From Caenorhabditis remanei (lineage: Eukaryota; Nematoda; Chromadorea; Rhabditida; Rhabditidae): 64,000 bases of DNA. A program made the position numbers and the translations under genes. The notes below the pieces were generated by a model that worked only from the letters and a program-made list of their open reading frames with translations, searched no databases and was not told where the DNA came from. How positions within the stretch are numbered: position 1 is the first letter of the stretch; each line of letters begins with the position of its first letter. The DNA lies in contig NC_071329.1 in assembly GCF_010183535.1 (NCBI RefSeq), positions 11,718,001-11,782,000 of the forward strand, read 5' to 3'. Shown piece after piece: positions 12,301-24,241 of the stretch.

Positions 12301-15300
12301 GCAGTGCAATATAGAAGGGAAACAATAACAGCTTCTTGCTTTTTGAGAAGAAATAAGATGAAGAAAGAAGAGAAGGAGAAGACGATGTCGGGTCGTGTGC
12401 ACTAGCAACGAACGTTTGATCAACATAGAGGAATGAAAGAAGAAACAGAGAGGATTACTTCAGTTTTGATGAGTTTGTGCATCTTCTACTCAAAGTTGTT
12501 CTATGAGAATACGGTACTTTTCAAGTTGATCGTGTCAAGATTACAGTTGTCAAAGCTTAAACTGTATCATACCTCCTGCCCAGTTCTGAACCCACATATA
12601 TAAATTTGGTCTAAAACTATACGGTCCACTTTTTGGTCCTATTTAACCCCGTGATCAAAAAGAGTTCCCTTGCGAAGATGTGTTTTTTTTTCATCAAACA
12701 ACTTTATTTGGTTAATTTTTTTATCCTCGTGAGTTCAAATCGGATATCCTCTCACATTTTCATACAACATTGAAAACTCATCATCCAACTCTTATCAAAC
12801 TAGACAATTTATTTGCAATTTCCGATTCATTCTCTCATTTTTCTCATTTCAAACAGATGACATCTACTTTTGAATTGTTTCTCACGATTGGGGCTGTGTC
12901 GGTCATACTCATAATATATGAGACATCAAAAACCGATTTCACTTTGAAATATTTTCACAGGAGGCTAACAAAAGTCAACATTCGGACATGGACCAACTCG
13001 TGTTGCTCTCAGGAAAAAGATGGAGCCACGTGGAAAGAGATATGAGGAAACTACATAGAAGGTATGAGATGGTTCTCACCCCTAGTATCAGACGACTTGG
13101 AAAAAAAGAAATTGATTGCACCCTATTCAATGTTTTTTGTTTGTCCTGATGTCTCCGACTACAAAAGAAATGACGAAAGAATGAATTGGGGAAGAAGACG
13201 AAGATGATGAAGACGTCAGAGATGTTTTAGAAATTTCGAATCAAGATGAGTTTAAAAAGAACGTCGAATTGGATAGAAGGAGAAGATGGGTGCTGTCCCT
13301 TTCAGACAAATACAAAGTCGGCAAAAGGAAAAGAAGACGGAAGCAACAGCATTAGGAGTAGAAGAATAAGGAGAAGAAAAAAGAAGACGTTGTTTTGAAA
13401 TGGGTGTTCGGAGAGCATTGGGTGACAAGAAGGTTGGAAAGGGTGAGACGGAAAAAAGGGAAAAAAGATCTGAAATGATTAACGCTTTTCTTTTCAAAGA
13501 GAATCTTTTTAGATGCTCAGTCTAAGTATTTTCAAACAAAAAATGTCGAAAACATTCAGTTCAAAACGATTGTGCTGAAGTTTAAATCATATTCAAGTAA
13601 TTTTATGCATATTTTTAGAACTGCGCATGTCGGCTGACTATGAGAACAGGACTGTTTGTCACAAATCTGCATTTCTTTTGAACATTTGTTTTCCCTTTTC
13701 AAACAATACCCATTTGAAATGGCCCTTGATAACAATTGTCTTAAAAAATATAAATTCTGATTGAAATCACCTCTAAAACTTTTTTCTTAAAAACAACGAT
13801 CTGCGAAGTGTTTCTGTTAATCCACGCCATACCGTAGTCGTTTGATTTCTGATCGACCAACGAATGTATACTGAAAACTCTTTTCAAAAAGAGTCAAAAC
13901 TTCGATTCGAAATGCCCTAATTATCTATCATTATGCTCACTTAAAACAACTATTCACATAAAAAACCGAGTCCGTGGCCAGAGAAAAATAAGAGAAAAAC
14001 TAAAAGAATGTTATGGTTCATAAAATCTCAAATAATAATTTCGATCCGTTTCTCTCTACGTTCTTCTTCTTTTTTTCTCTTTTTTCTTTTTATTCCGAAA
14101 TGAAAATAAAACCACAGAACCCCAAGGCGAATGAGGAACAATATTATTTTCATGACATTCATCATGTTCAGTTTTATTTTTGAAAAAAGAAAATAAATAT
14201 GATTGGAGGTCGAAGATGAGGAATTCATGAAAGTTCGAAACCCATCAGAACATTAAATCGGGAGCTTCTAAGAAACTCATCTTTGCTATAGCTGAAGTTT
14301 ATATAAACAACATTCTGAATCCGTAAAAGGAAACTCAAGTATTCTATAAAAAACCGAGGCACTCAACCTAAAAAAAAGAAGGAGGAACAAAAAAAGTGCA
14401 TTTGTGATTTGAATTCCAGATCAGGGGCCACCCAATTAAATTGCTCCTTTTTTTCTTTTCTCTTCTTTTGAGTAACCAAAGAAATCCGATACCGGGTGGT
14501 CTGATATGTACATGTATGAAAATTATTATACAACCAAACAGAAAAAACTAATTGATTATTCAGACCTTGTCTCTCTTCTTCGTCTTCTTCGCCTTCTCAG
14601 CTGACATAAATATAACGATAATATATACAGAAACTTATTTATTCATCATTTTTGTGCAGGAAGTTTTCTCACTTTTTGCTAAGGAACATGGGAAAAATTT
14701 AAGGAGTTGCAAAGATATAACGTGGGAGCACTTCTCAACTCTTCCTTTTTTGTTCTTTTGTGTCAGAATTCACGATATTGTCAGGTACTTGAAAAGTTCT
14801 TGGAAGGAAGGTTCGATGGGTTTTCTCGAAAAGTTTTGCGTCACAAAAACCGAAAGTGCAATTGAAAGGATTTTGGGGGTTTGAAAGGAAATTTATTCTC
14901 TCCGACCAGGAACTTTGTAAATCGGTGGGATCTTTCAAGAATGAAAAGGGGATGAAAAGTTTTTTCGTTCGTTCTGTAACAATATAACAAGGAAATTTGG
15001 ATGATCGAGGTTTGATCTAATCCATTGCTGACTCAGATCAGATCCACCGAAAACAAGATTATCACAGTGATGGGTCCAATTCTGAGAGAGAACTGATTTA
15101 ATTGGAAATATTTGAATAGATCAACTCTCACTTTCAATAGCTTAATGACAAAGTGATATTTTCTCTTCCGTCCGGAATAAAAACATTCGAGACACAACTA
15201 ATGTATGGTAGGCACCTTTCACAGACACGGACGTATCCGTGGCAAGTATTGAATCACGTAAGATTCAGAAAACCATTCCTACTGGTCCCCGTTGTCTCTC

Positions 15301-17094
15301 GGACTATTCTATTATTATCCTGCTGTCGTTTACAATTTGCATAACCAAACTTTTCAACAGACTTCAAGAAAAATGATTTCCACTTTTATATTCTTTTTAG
15401 TGATTCCCAAGAGAGTCATTCCAGACAACGGCCATATGTTATTTAGAAATACAGAAAGAATCAAACAGAGGAACAAACACGGAAAAAGAGAAAAGTTCGG
15501 GGTGTTTTTGATGAGTTTGATTGACGAAAGCCTGTCTCAGCTGATGATTGGGTTTTGTGTGTGTGGCCACAGAAAGAAGAGTAAAGTTGTGAATGGAAAA
15601 CAAAAAAAGGAAGGAAGAGTAATTTTGTGGTAACTTCCGAGGGACTCTCACGGCTCACATGAGTTATTTTTTTACTTATGAAATCATTTTTTTCAAATTT
15701 CTGGATGAAAGAAACTTGTTTCACCTGCATGAACTTCCACAAATAGTGTTGCTGGAAGAAAATTGCGTGGTGAATCGATTCTAGTTTCGAGAGAAAAAAG
15801 AGCTGCACATCTAATCAGGGTACGTCATCAGATACACCTGAGAAAGAAAAAACGGAGAAGATGTGGATGAATAAAGAAGAAAGAAGAGCAAAGAGCAATT
15901 GGAATATGGTAATTGAGTGTTGGAATGGAAAGAGAAATTGATAATTTATGCAGATGGGACAAGTGGGTGTGACGACGACGACGACGACTTTGGGTGCAAA
16001 AAAGAAGAAGGCGTTGGTGGATTCAAGAATTATCAGAAAATGGATAGATGTCTACGAACCGGGAAAGGATAACCAATAAACAAGAGCATGTATTTTTAGA
16101 GTCTGAGCTTTCATTTTTTAGATTCGAGGGTTTTGAAGAATTCTTCATTGAAAATCTGAGTCCTCATTTTCCGAGCTGTGTAGAAACGATTTTTCAACGA
16201 AAATCGAAAATAGGGTGTCCATGCAACTCAACTATTGGCTACCATAACTTCTGGGTTACCTTGACTTATAGACAATGTGGTGAACATATCCAAATTGAAA
16301 AACATATTTCTAATAGTATGGAGATTTTCCAGTCAAAAAACCAGATGTTTTCACGCGCTGAAAATTCTAGAAGGTTCCGGTATCCTGCAATTATCATAAA
16401 GCTCCAATTTTTACCCTAAGCCATGTTGAGTATCCAAAACATCACTGTATTTTAACTTCCTCTTCTAGCTTTTCCTAGAAAATAGATTCCTCCTTATTCC
16501 GGTTCATTTGGAATTCCCCACCAAAAAGAAAATCTCAAAAATTCAAGTAAACTGGAACAATGCTCTTTTCTGAGTTCTTTCATTCTCTTTTTTGTTGAAA
16601 CAATGAGTTTTTCTTTCAGAAGAACCGTGCTGTGCTCTGTGGTTGTGGGTCCTTTTCGACAATTGGCTTTCAAGTGGTCGCAAAATTGTGCCAAACGAAT
16701 ATAAAAATAAAAGCTCTCTATATGAGACAAGCACTCTATTTTATTTTTTGCAGCAGCAACAGGACACACATACATTCAACTTCACCCGTGGGAAACTCGG
16801 ATTGCAGAAAAAGAGTCACGAGACAAGACAGCTTGTTGAAAATGACGTGTTGATTGAAGTACTTTTGGAATCTGCACCTGAGACTGGAAGTACTTTGGGA
16901 GCAGGGGTTAAAAACTGAAGACAAATGAGCATGCAATTAATAAAAATATGAATAAGAAGAAGATATGAACATCTTCTGAAAAAGAAGAGCTCTGGTAAAT
17001 GAAAAGATTCTGGAAAAAAAACAAAAACGAAATGCTTCGTATCTATTTATTTGTCTTTGCTATTTCTAATTCAATTTTATTCAAGTTCCAATGA
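9367..17094. other. 7.7 kb gene desert, purine-rich on the + strand
   Basis: No spliced or conserved coding exon was found on either strand. The + strand is persistently rich in GAA/GAG/AAAG runs between ~9.4 and ~16.9 kb, so it is pyrimidine-rich when read in the direction of the GPCR gene that starts at 9366. Open frames here (for example minus-strand 11839-12426) are Phe/Ser/Leu-rich translations of that bias. Most likely it is the 5' regulatory region, or a long untranslated first intron, of the GPCR gene. Confidence 0.5.
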
Positions 17095-19922
17095 TTATGA
17101 CGTTCGTTGGCCACTAGCTGGTTGTCTGAAAATATAGAACGAAATATTCAGAATTCAAGAAGTGAAAATTCTTACCCTGACGAAGAAAAAGTTATTGAGA
17201 GCACCAATGATAGAAGAGTTTGAAGAATCACGAAGAATCCAACGACGTATGTGAAAATTTCTTCGATAAATAGGACTGAAAATAACATATTTCGGATTTG
17301 AACCGTTTCAATCTTAATCTTAAAAATGACTCACCATAATTTTGAAAGAACTCTAAATATACCAAAATTATAATAATCGGAACTGATAAAATTGTAGATA
17401 AAGCAAGAAACGCCGTACTCTCCAGAAGATTTCCTCGACTACCTGAAACCTTGTCTCACTCATTTTTGCTAAAAACTTGAATTCTGAAACTTGAAACTCA
17501 CCCCAACTTATCCTTAAGTATTCAATCGGTGCAAATGGAATGATGATGAAAAATTCCATGACTCGAACATATCGGGGGTAGGGAAGAATCGTGCCTGAGA
17601 GTAGAGTTTTGATGTGAAAAACGGATTTGCCTTCTAGATTCTCACCTTTATAAAAGAAAAGAATGAACATAACCAGAAAATATACAAGGGAAAGTGTCTT
17701 TTGAAGATTTAAAAGAACTTGATAGACGAGGGAGGAACGCTGAAAATGCAGGAAGTTATAAAAATTATGTATCTTTTCGTCAGTGCTTTGACCTTTTAAG
17801 AGACAATGTCAGTATTTCTCGAACTGCCCATAGAACACATCGGCCAAACGCTATTAGCCCATTCGGTTTTTTGATATTATGGGTCCATATGATGACCTTA
17901 TGAAAAAACCGTACAGCTTTTTAGGCTCCGCCCCTTTTGACATATAGAAAAAAATCGGGGTAGTGAAAAAATTAATTTTTTCCCTTCAACTGATATCTGA
18001 AAAAAAAGTTCAGAAATGAGTTTTAAGCGTGTTTTTGAACATTTTTTGTGTTGACAACTTTTGAAAAATCTTTTGGCATCAGTCAAAAAAAAATTGTTTT
18101 TTTTTTTAAATTTTCAGTTTTTTGCTTACCCCCAACAATTTTATAATTAGTTCCAAAAAGTTTTTTATGCCAGTTTGATTGTCTTTAGGCCGTGAAACTT
18201 TGCGCCAACTTTCATTCTGAAATTTTGACACCTTTTTTTTCTATAAGCAAAAATGTGTGTTTTTTCACGAAATTTTCACGTACCCCCCTCTATGGTGAAA
18301 AAAGTCAAAGTCTGAAAATTTCAAGAAACTTTGTATATGAGTTTACCTGATAGTAATCGAAAGGTTCACCAAGTATGAAAACATATAATGCTTTTCTTCT
18401 GAAGTTATGAGACCTCAAAAACTCAAAATCACTATTTTCAGATGGAGCTGTAAAAATCAGATATTTTTCAAACTTTCATCAATTTATTACTTCCAATATT
18501 TTTTGATTTTGCATTTTTCATAGGTTTTCATTAATTTTCTGGAAAAGAAAATCATCAGTCACGTTTTTCTCTTCTAGGTGTGTCTTGAACTTTTTGATAT
18601 TTCTGTATCCTCTCAATGCGGAGATACCTGGAGTGCCAAAGTCTAAATACACTTTTAGAAAAGTTCAGAGCTGAAATGTACTAGTGCCAGAGATAAAAAT
18701 ATACTCTAAAAACATCAGAAAACTACTTTGCAAAAGAAGGAAACATAATGACATTGCAACACTTTTTCACATTAATCACCGACTGGAAACTGGTGAATCG
18801 TTTGCCGATATCATTGCTACGTAATTTTTTATAGTAATGCCATTTTGAAATAATGTGGAATCTTGAGTTTGAACCATTTCACTGCTTAGAAAAAGGTCCC
18901 GTAGGAAGGATACAGAAATATCAAAAAGTTCAAGACACACCTAGAAGAGAAAAACGTGACTGATGATTTTCTTTTTCAGAAAATTAATGAAAACCTATGA
19001 AAAATGCAAAATCAAATAATATTGGAAGTAATAAATTGATGAAAGTTTGAAAAATATCTGATTTTTACAGCTCCATCTGAAAATAGTGATTTTGAGTTTT
19101 TGAGGTCTCATAACTTCAGAAGAAAAGCATTATATGTTTTCATACTTGGTGAACCTTTCGATTACTATCAGGTAAACTCATATACAAAGTTTCTTGAAAT
19201 TTTCAGACTTTCACTTTTTTCACCATGGAGGGGGGTACGTGAAAATTTCGTGAAAAAACACACATTTTTGCTTATAGAAAAAAAAGGTGTCAAAATTTCG
19301 GATTAAAAATTGGCACAAAATTTCACGGCCTAAAGACAATCAAACTGGCATAAAAAACTTTTTGGAACTAATTATAAAATTGTTGGGGGTAAGCAAAAAA
19401 CTGAAAATTTTTTCAAAAAAACAATTTTTTTTGACTGATGCCAAAAGATTTTCCAAAAGTTGTCAACACAAAAAATGTTCAAAAACACGCTTAAAACTCA
19501 TTTCCGAACTTTTTTTCAGATATCAGTTGAAGGGAAAAAATTAATTTTTTCACTACCCCGATTTTTTTCTATATGTCAAAGGGGGCGGAGCCTAAAAAGC
19601 TGTACGGTTTTTTCATAAGGTCATCATATGGACCCATAATATCAAAAAACCGAATGGGCTAATAGCGTTTGGCCGATGTGTTCTATGGGCAGTTGGCCTA
19701 AGGTTCATCACTAGAGAAAGTGTCTCTTAAAATGACAGAACATGTTTTTTGACTAATTTGTAAAACATATTCAAAGACAAAAAGAATGTTCAGTTACTTT
19801 ATAACAATTGTAACATTTTTTAATTTAGATTCTAAAACAATTTTCGATATTTCATAACTACTTATTGATTGCGAAAACTTGAAATTCTTGAAATTAAAGA
19901 GACTTACCACATTCGAAATCAT
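17095..19922 (-). CDS. TMEM17/TMEM216-family transition-zone membrane protein
   Basis: Six exons: 19908-19922, 17646-17739, 17502-17594, 17335-17442, 17176-17275 and 17095-17125, giving 146 aa. Exon 1 encodes only MISNV and ends in a perfect GTAAGT donor. The long first intron contains the 1.9 kb hairpin. The body has four hydrophobic helices. The family core is RGNLLES after IEYLRISWG, matching the RLYLGYxGNL region of human TMEM17/TMEM216. The upstream SSLVYQVLLNLQ aligns with the conserved SSLALQM segment of TMEM17. Family role: TMEM17, TMEM216 and related proteins belong to the MKS module that gates the base of the primary cilium. In worms this means ciliated sensory neurons. An X-box at 20008-20021, 86 bp before the ATG, fits RFX/DAF-19 control. 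TMEM17 versus a sister paralogue is not settled. Confidence 0.85.
17822..19694. mobile_element. 1.87 kb near-perfect inverted-repeat (foldback) element in intron 1 of the TMEM17-family gene
   Basis: The left arm 17822-18611 (starting AACTGCCCATAGAACACATC) and the right arm 18907-19694 (ending GTTCTATGGGCAGTT) are reverse complements over ~790 bp with only scattered mismatches and short indels. The 295 bp between them is unrelated to itself. Homology continues outward imperfectly to about 17795 (TTTTAAGAGACA) and 19732 (TGTCTCTTAAAA), which may be the original termini. No transposase frame is present, so it would be non-autonomous. If transcribed in either direction it would form a very long RNA hairpin. 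Confidence 0.9.
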
Positions 19923-19976
19923 GTTTGTATTAGTTTCTTACACCATTTCTTTCTTAAGAATTCTTCAGTTTGCGTG

Positions 19977-19997
19977 CGCGGAAAGCGGCTTTCCGCG
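19977..19997. repeat. Perfect 10-bp-arm palindrome CGCGGAAAGC-G-GCTTTCCGCG
   Basis: It is exact, with a one-base centre, and GC-rich in an AT-rich setting. It lies between the X-box and the start codon of the TMEM17-family gene, about 10 bp from the X-box. It could be a second dimeric transcription-factor site in the same promoter. Confidence 0.6.
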
Positions 19998-20007
19998 TGT
20001 CAATTCC

Positions 20008-20021
20008 GTTGTCATGGAGAC
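20008..20021. promoter_or_regulatory. X-box (RFX/DAF-19 binding site)
   Basis: GTTGTCATGGAGAC fits the C. elegans X-box consensus RTHNYYWTRRNRAC at all 14 positions. Its reverse complement GTCTCCATGACAAC also fits. It lies 86 bp upstream of the ATG of the TMEM17-family gene, within the usual 50-200 bp window for ciliary genes. Confidence 0.85.
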
Positions 20022-20334
20022 TTGAAAACGAAAGAAAAAGAGCAGGAGAAATAGGAGGTTCGAGCAATTTATTAGGAGGAGGCATCTATGGAAAGAGAGG
20101 AAATGCTCGTATGAGATGGAGACGCTTTACGTTTATAGAATTCGGGATGGATGTTTCTCCTTGAAGATATTTGCAAGCTATAAAATCATTAGTTCTTTAT
20201 TAGGGTAAACGAATTCAGCGAGAAAAAATTTTCAAAGAAAGACAAAGAAATTATCTGGCAGTTCATAGAAGAAACCTATATTTACAAATAATTTAATTAC
20301 TTAACAAAAAAAAACAAAAATTCATTATGAGATT

Positions 20335-22581
20335 CTAAACGCGTCGAAGATCAAATGGTCCGTTGAAAAATTCCGAGTCGATTCGGTTTTTCTGAAAATA
20401 GAAAAAGAATGCATTGATTTTCTGAAACTTCACAAACCTTTTTGATAGGACGAGGTGTTGTTGTCACAGTTGATGTCGTTGATGATGAAGTCTTTATCTT
20501 GACAACTTCTCTAATTTGTCTCAAAGTTTTCTTCAGCTGTTTCATAGAAGCTTCTTCTGACTCCAGTAGAGCTTGTGCGAAACTCTTCTGACTCTCACTA
20601 ACTTTTCTCACTGCATTTCTTCTCTCTGACACCTTAACACCCCGGATCCATTCTCCTCTTCTCTTGCTTCCATAAGGTTCAACTGCTACTTCAGTCGTCT
20701 TCTTCTCCACAAATGTGGATGGTCTTGTGTATTCAGGCCTTCTTTCCCCTAGTCTTCTTGTCTTGTATCCTCTCGATGACCATGGTCTCTTTCCCATTTT
20801 CTTTCTCATTATATATCCGCCACCTTTCTGTTTGGTTGCGCCATAAGCAACTCCACTGAATTGTCCATCATAAGTTTGAACTCCTTGCCGTCCTTCTCCA
20901 CTTATTCCCCACTGTTTCGTTCGATAATTACGATGTTTGATTTCCCCTCGATCATATATGTTTGTGAGAACACCAGTCTTGGGTTCTACTCCAGTTGAAA
21001 CCGCCTTTTGATCGATTCCAGAAATTTTGTCACCCAAAAGATTCAATAATTGACTCGTAGATCTGATTCTATCCCTCAAAGAAGTACGTCCTTCACTTCG
21101 TTTTTGTATTGGTTCAATTGTGAATTCAGTTGTGAATGGACCTCCACGATATGGTCTCGGAGTTGTCATTATTATTTCAGGAAGTCTTGAGGCGAATGTT
21201 GTTGATGTTGCCAATGGAATTGCTGACGGGAGGCGAACAGTTGATGAAGAGAAAATATGAGGAGATTGAGTATTCCATGCAATATATGAACGTGTAGTGG
21301 GAGGAGGACTGAAAATATTAAAATAAGACATATTCCTTTCTGATATGCATGATACCTGTATTCAGTAGTAGAAGGTGTCGTGCTTGCAATGGGAGCCAAT
21401 GTAGTCGTGGAAATCTCAATTGGGACGTGAGAAGTTGTTACTGTTCTATCAACCATTGGAGTTGATGAAATTGCGATTTGTGTTCTTCTCGGAACTGACA
21501 CATCACTATCGATATGAACATATTTCTGTGTTGTTGTGATGAAAGTTGTTGGCGGTGTCGTGGTTGTTCTTGTAGTTGTGGAGACGGTTGTAGTTGGAAG
21601 AGTTGCCAGAACAATTGTTGTAGTGGGAGGAACTACTTCGACTTTCTCAACATCTGATTCGGATTCTTCTTGATCTTCTGAAAATGCAAATGGTGGAAGA
21701 CCCTTATTCGAAGAATCGGCGTTGTGAATTTCAGAGAGTTCCGCAAATTTGCTGCTCTTTTTCAATTTGACATCCGCTGTAAAAATCCTGTTTTTCTTAC
21801 ACTCTTAAAATTATTCCTTACTAGGCACGGTGATGTCATTAATTGCCTCATCAATTTCATTTGAATCCACTGAAAACTCTGAAATATCTTCAATCGAGTT
21901 CCTGATTCTAGCCATTTCATCTGTGATTGTTGCAGAATTTCTTCCAATATTCTGCTGTCTCAGATGATGTAACTGTTCCTGCAAATGACAAAAACAGACT
22001 GTTTGATCACTTTCTTTTCTCCGATGTTATGACATCTTCTGATGACGTAACCAGTTCCTCTGACCACCAGAAACATCTTCATTATTTATGCTTTTTGGCT
22101 ATCGGAATACAAGTATCTTATTGCAATGGCAGTTGTAAATAAGTTGAGAAAAGAAAAGGCCTTGATTGACCTCCGGATGAGTGAACAAATTGGAGAAAAA
22201 AAGAGAAAGTGTAAAGATTTGTTTGCGGGCATTCTAATTCTAATTCGAATATTTACTTGAATCAAATTCCCCAAAGGTTATTTCGAACTACTGTTCCGTT
22301 CGAATCATAAAACTGACTTTGGATGATGAAACGTACTTGAAATCCGTTATGTCGTAAATTTTGAAGCTCATCTTCTCCAACAATTGGCATCAAATCCGAT
22401 TGAATATCTCTTTTTGAAAAGTCGGCATTGAACTAAACGATATAATATAACGATTTATGTAAAAAGAATAAGTACTAATAATAAAACTTTGAAATCTTAC
22501 GTCGGGCGGCGCAGGTGCCAAAGGCAAAGATCCGGCAATTGACGACCATAAAAGTATGAGAAAAGCTGCTGGAACGCTCAT
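20335..22581 (-). CDS. Thr-rich secreted/extracellular protein, family not recognised
   Basis: Exons 22501-22581, 22337-22432, 21822-21978, 21356-21776, 20438-21308 and 20335-20391 give 560 aa in frame. The start MSVPAAFLILLWSSIAGSLP is a clear signal peptide. It is followed by acidic and coiled stretches (QLHHLRQQNIGRN; DEMARIRNSIEDISEF). A long mucin-like block of Thr clusters (PTTTVSTTTRTTTTPPTT) follows at about residues 150-290, then a basic segment rich in Arg/Gly/Lys (RKKMGKRPWSSRGYKTRR) and a helix with Lys/Arg repeats before a short C-terminus (FFNGPFDLRRV). The Thr block is likely O-glycosylated. No transmembrane helix beyond the signal is seen, so it is probably a matrix or cuticle-type product. 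An extra 21 bp exon near 22300 (starting TTTTATGATTCG) is possible and would also keep frame. Confidence 0.7.
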
Positions 22582-24241
22582 CTGGAAATATGAAAATGAG
22601 AAAGTCAAATAAGAAAAAAGTAAAGAAATGATGTTGTAAACTGTTTGAGAATGATTCAGAATTCGATAAATGCTTTTAGTAAGCTTCTGAATGGGAGGTA
22701 TCGTATCGTATATGTATCGAGAAACAGTCGGTTGTAAACAAGAGAAGATGAGTCACTCATTCAGATAAAGAAGAAGAAAATGTGACAAATCGGACACGTG
22801 TGGTAGCCAAAAAGGCATCGAATAGGAATGTGTTGGCTGTTCTAGGGGTCTCTATAATATAAAAACTGGATTCTTCTTTTTTGGTAAAGCTGTTTTCCGC
22901 TAATTCTGGAACAATAGAAGATGATGAAAATGGGGAAAAATGTAGATGAAATGGAGATAAAACGAAAGAGAAACGGAATGGAAAGTTGCACAAAAAAATG
23001 AAACGAACTGAGGATTCTCGAGAATAAGATCTTATCGGATTTTTGCTAGCGGAACGAATTCAGGGAGAGGAGAGTTCAATGGTTGAAATATAAATGATTG
23101 ACAGTTAGAAGGATGTAGCACATAAAACAGGGAGCAAGTGAAGAGAGTACTAAAATTTTGAAATTCGATTTCACAACGAGAAGTTAGAAACAATCCGAAC
23201 TGTTACTAGTTTAGTTGATGTTCGAGATCTTTCACGCCTTGATTCTAATATAAAAGTCATAACTTCTTCCCTCCTTCTATGAATCAATTGTTACATTCAA
23301 CATTATCACACATTGAAACAAAGCGAACAGTCGTTTACAAGTATACCAAATAACAAATGAACAGTTTAGTGTTACGGGGGAAAAAGAAAAAGAATTCAGA
23401 CTGCAAACATTGAAAGTGGATTGGAAGATATCCAAAGATGTTCAATAGAACAGAAAAAACATTTGAAGGTGAAACAAAAGAAGAGAATCTTCCAACCTTC
23501 GGTTCTGGAGAAACAATAAAAAATGAGGAGAAAAAAGTGAAAAGTGAATAAGAAGTGACCACGCCGAGAGTGTCCTCTTCTCAAATGATCCATGATGGTT
23601 TATGATGGGATTACTGGTTTAGAAAGAAGAAGAAAAGAGGAGGAGATATGAGTTGGCATGATGCCAATTCATGATCAAAGTATTGAACCTCTCCGCCTGT
23701 TATGGGCTATTTTGTTCCTCCCGCCCCTCTAATATCCATAAACACTTGGTCGTCGTCGGATATGCTTCCTCTACTAGACAGGAAAAAAGAAACAGAAGAG
23801 GACTGTTGACGCGACAAAAAGTGTAGAATTGTAACTACCAGTTGCGCCTTCATGTACATAATTATACGAAGGGCTGAAGGCAAGCGCCGGGCGACGGATG
23901 ATGATGTTCGAGAGTTCGAATCACAATGGCTATTCATCATTTAGTTGGAAGGCGAGTGAATGGTTTTGTATTTGAAAAACGAGAGTACAAGTTACTTGAA
24001 ATCGTTCATTTGTTTGAAAGGATTTTTCCTGGGTTTTGGAAAAAAGGATGATGACAACGGAGACAACAACGGGCGGTGAATTTAGAGAAGAAAAATGAGA
24101 TGAATCACAAAAATGAGACCAGTGTAATGTACACTTTCAACTAAAATACAGGTGAGAAGAGATCGTTTTTGTTTTGTTTTTTGAGCGGAAATAAATTAGA
24201 AACTAAATCGGAAGGGTACTAGTTAGAGGGGAAATAAATTA
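22582..24241. other. Intergenic, 1.66 kb, no gene seen
   Basis: It is purine-rich on the + strand, with no supported exon. Minus-strand open frames at 23335-23593 and 23707-23940 lack family resemblance and splice context. It holds the upstream region of the Thr-rich gene and the 3' end of the downstream receptor gene, both on minus. Confidence 0.5.

Noticed and set aside
12360..12420. Possible small RNA or tRNA in the desert
   Set aside because: No cloverleaf or miRNA-like hairpin could be drawn by eye.
11839..12426. 195-aa minus-strand open frame
   Set aside because: It is Ser/Phe/Leu/Arg-rich from a purine-rich + strand. It has no domain, no splice context and no family resemblance.
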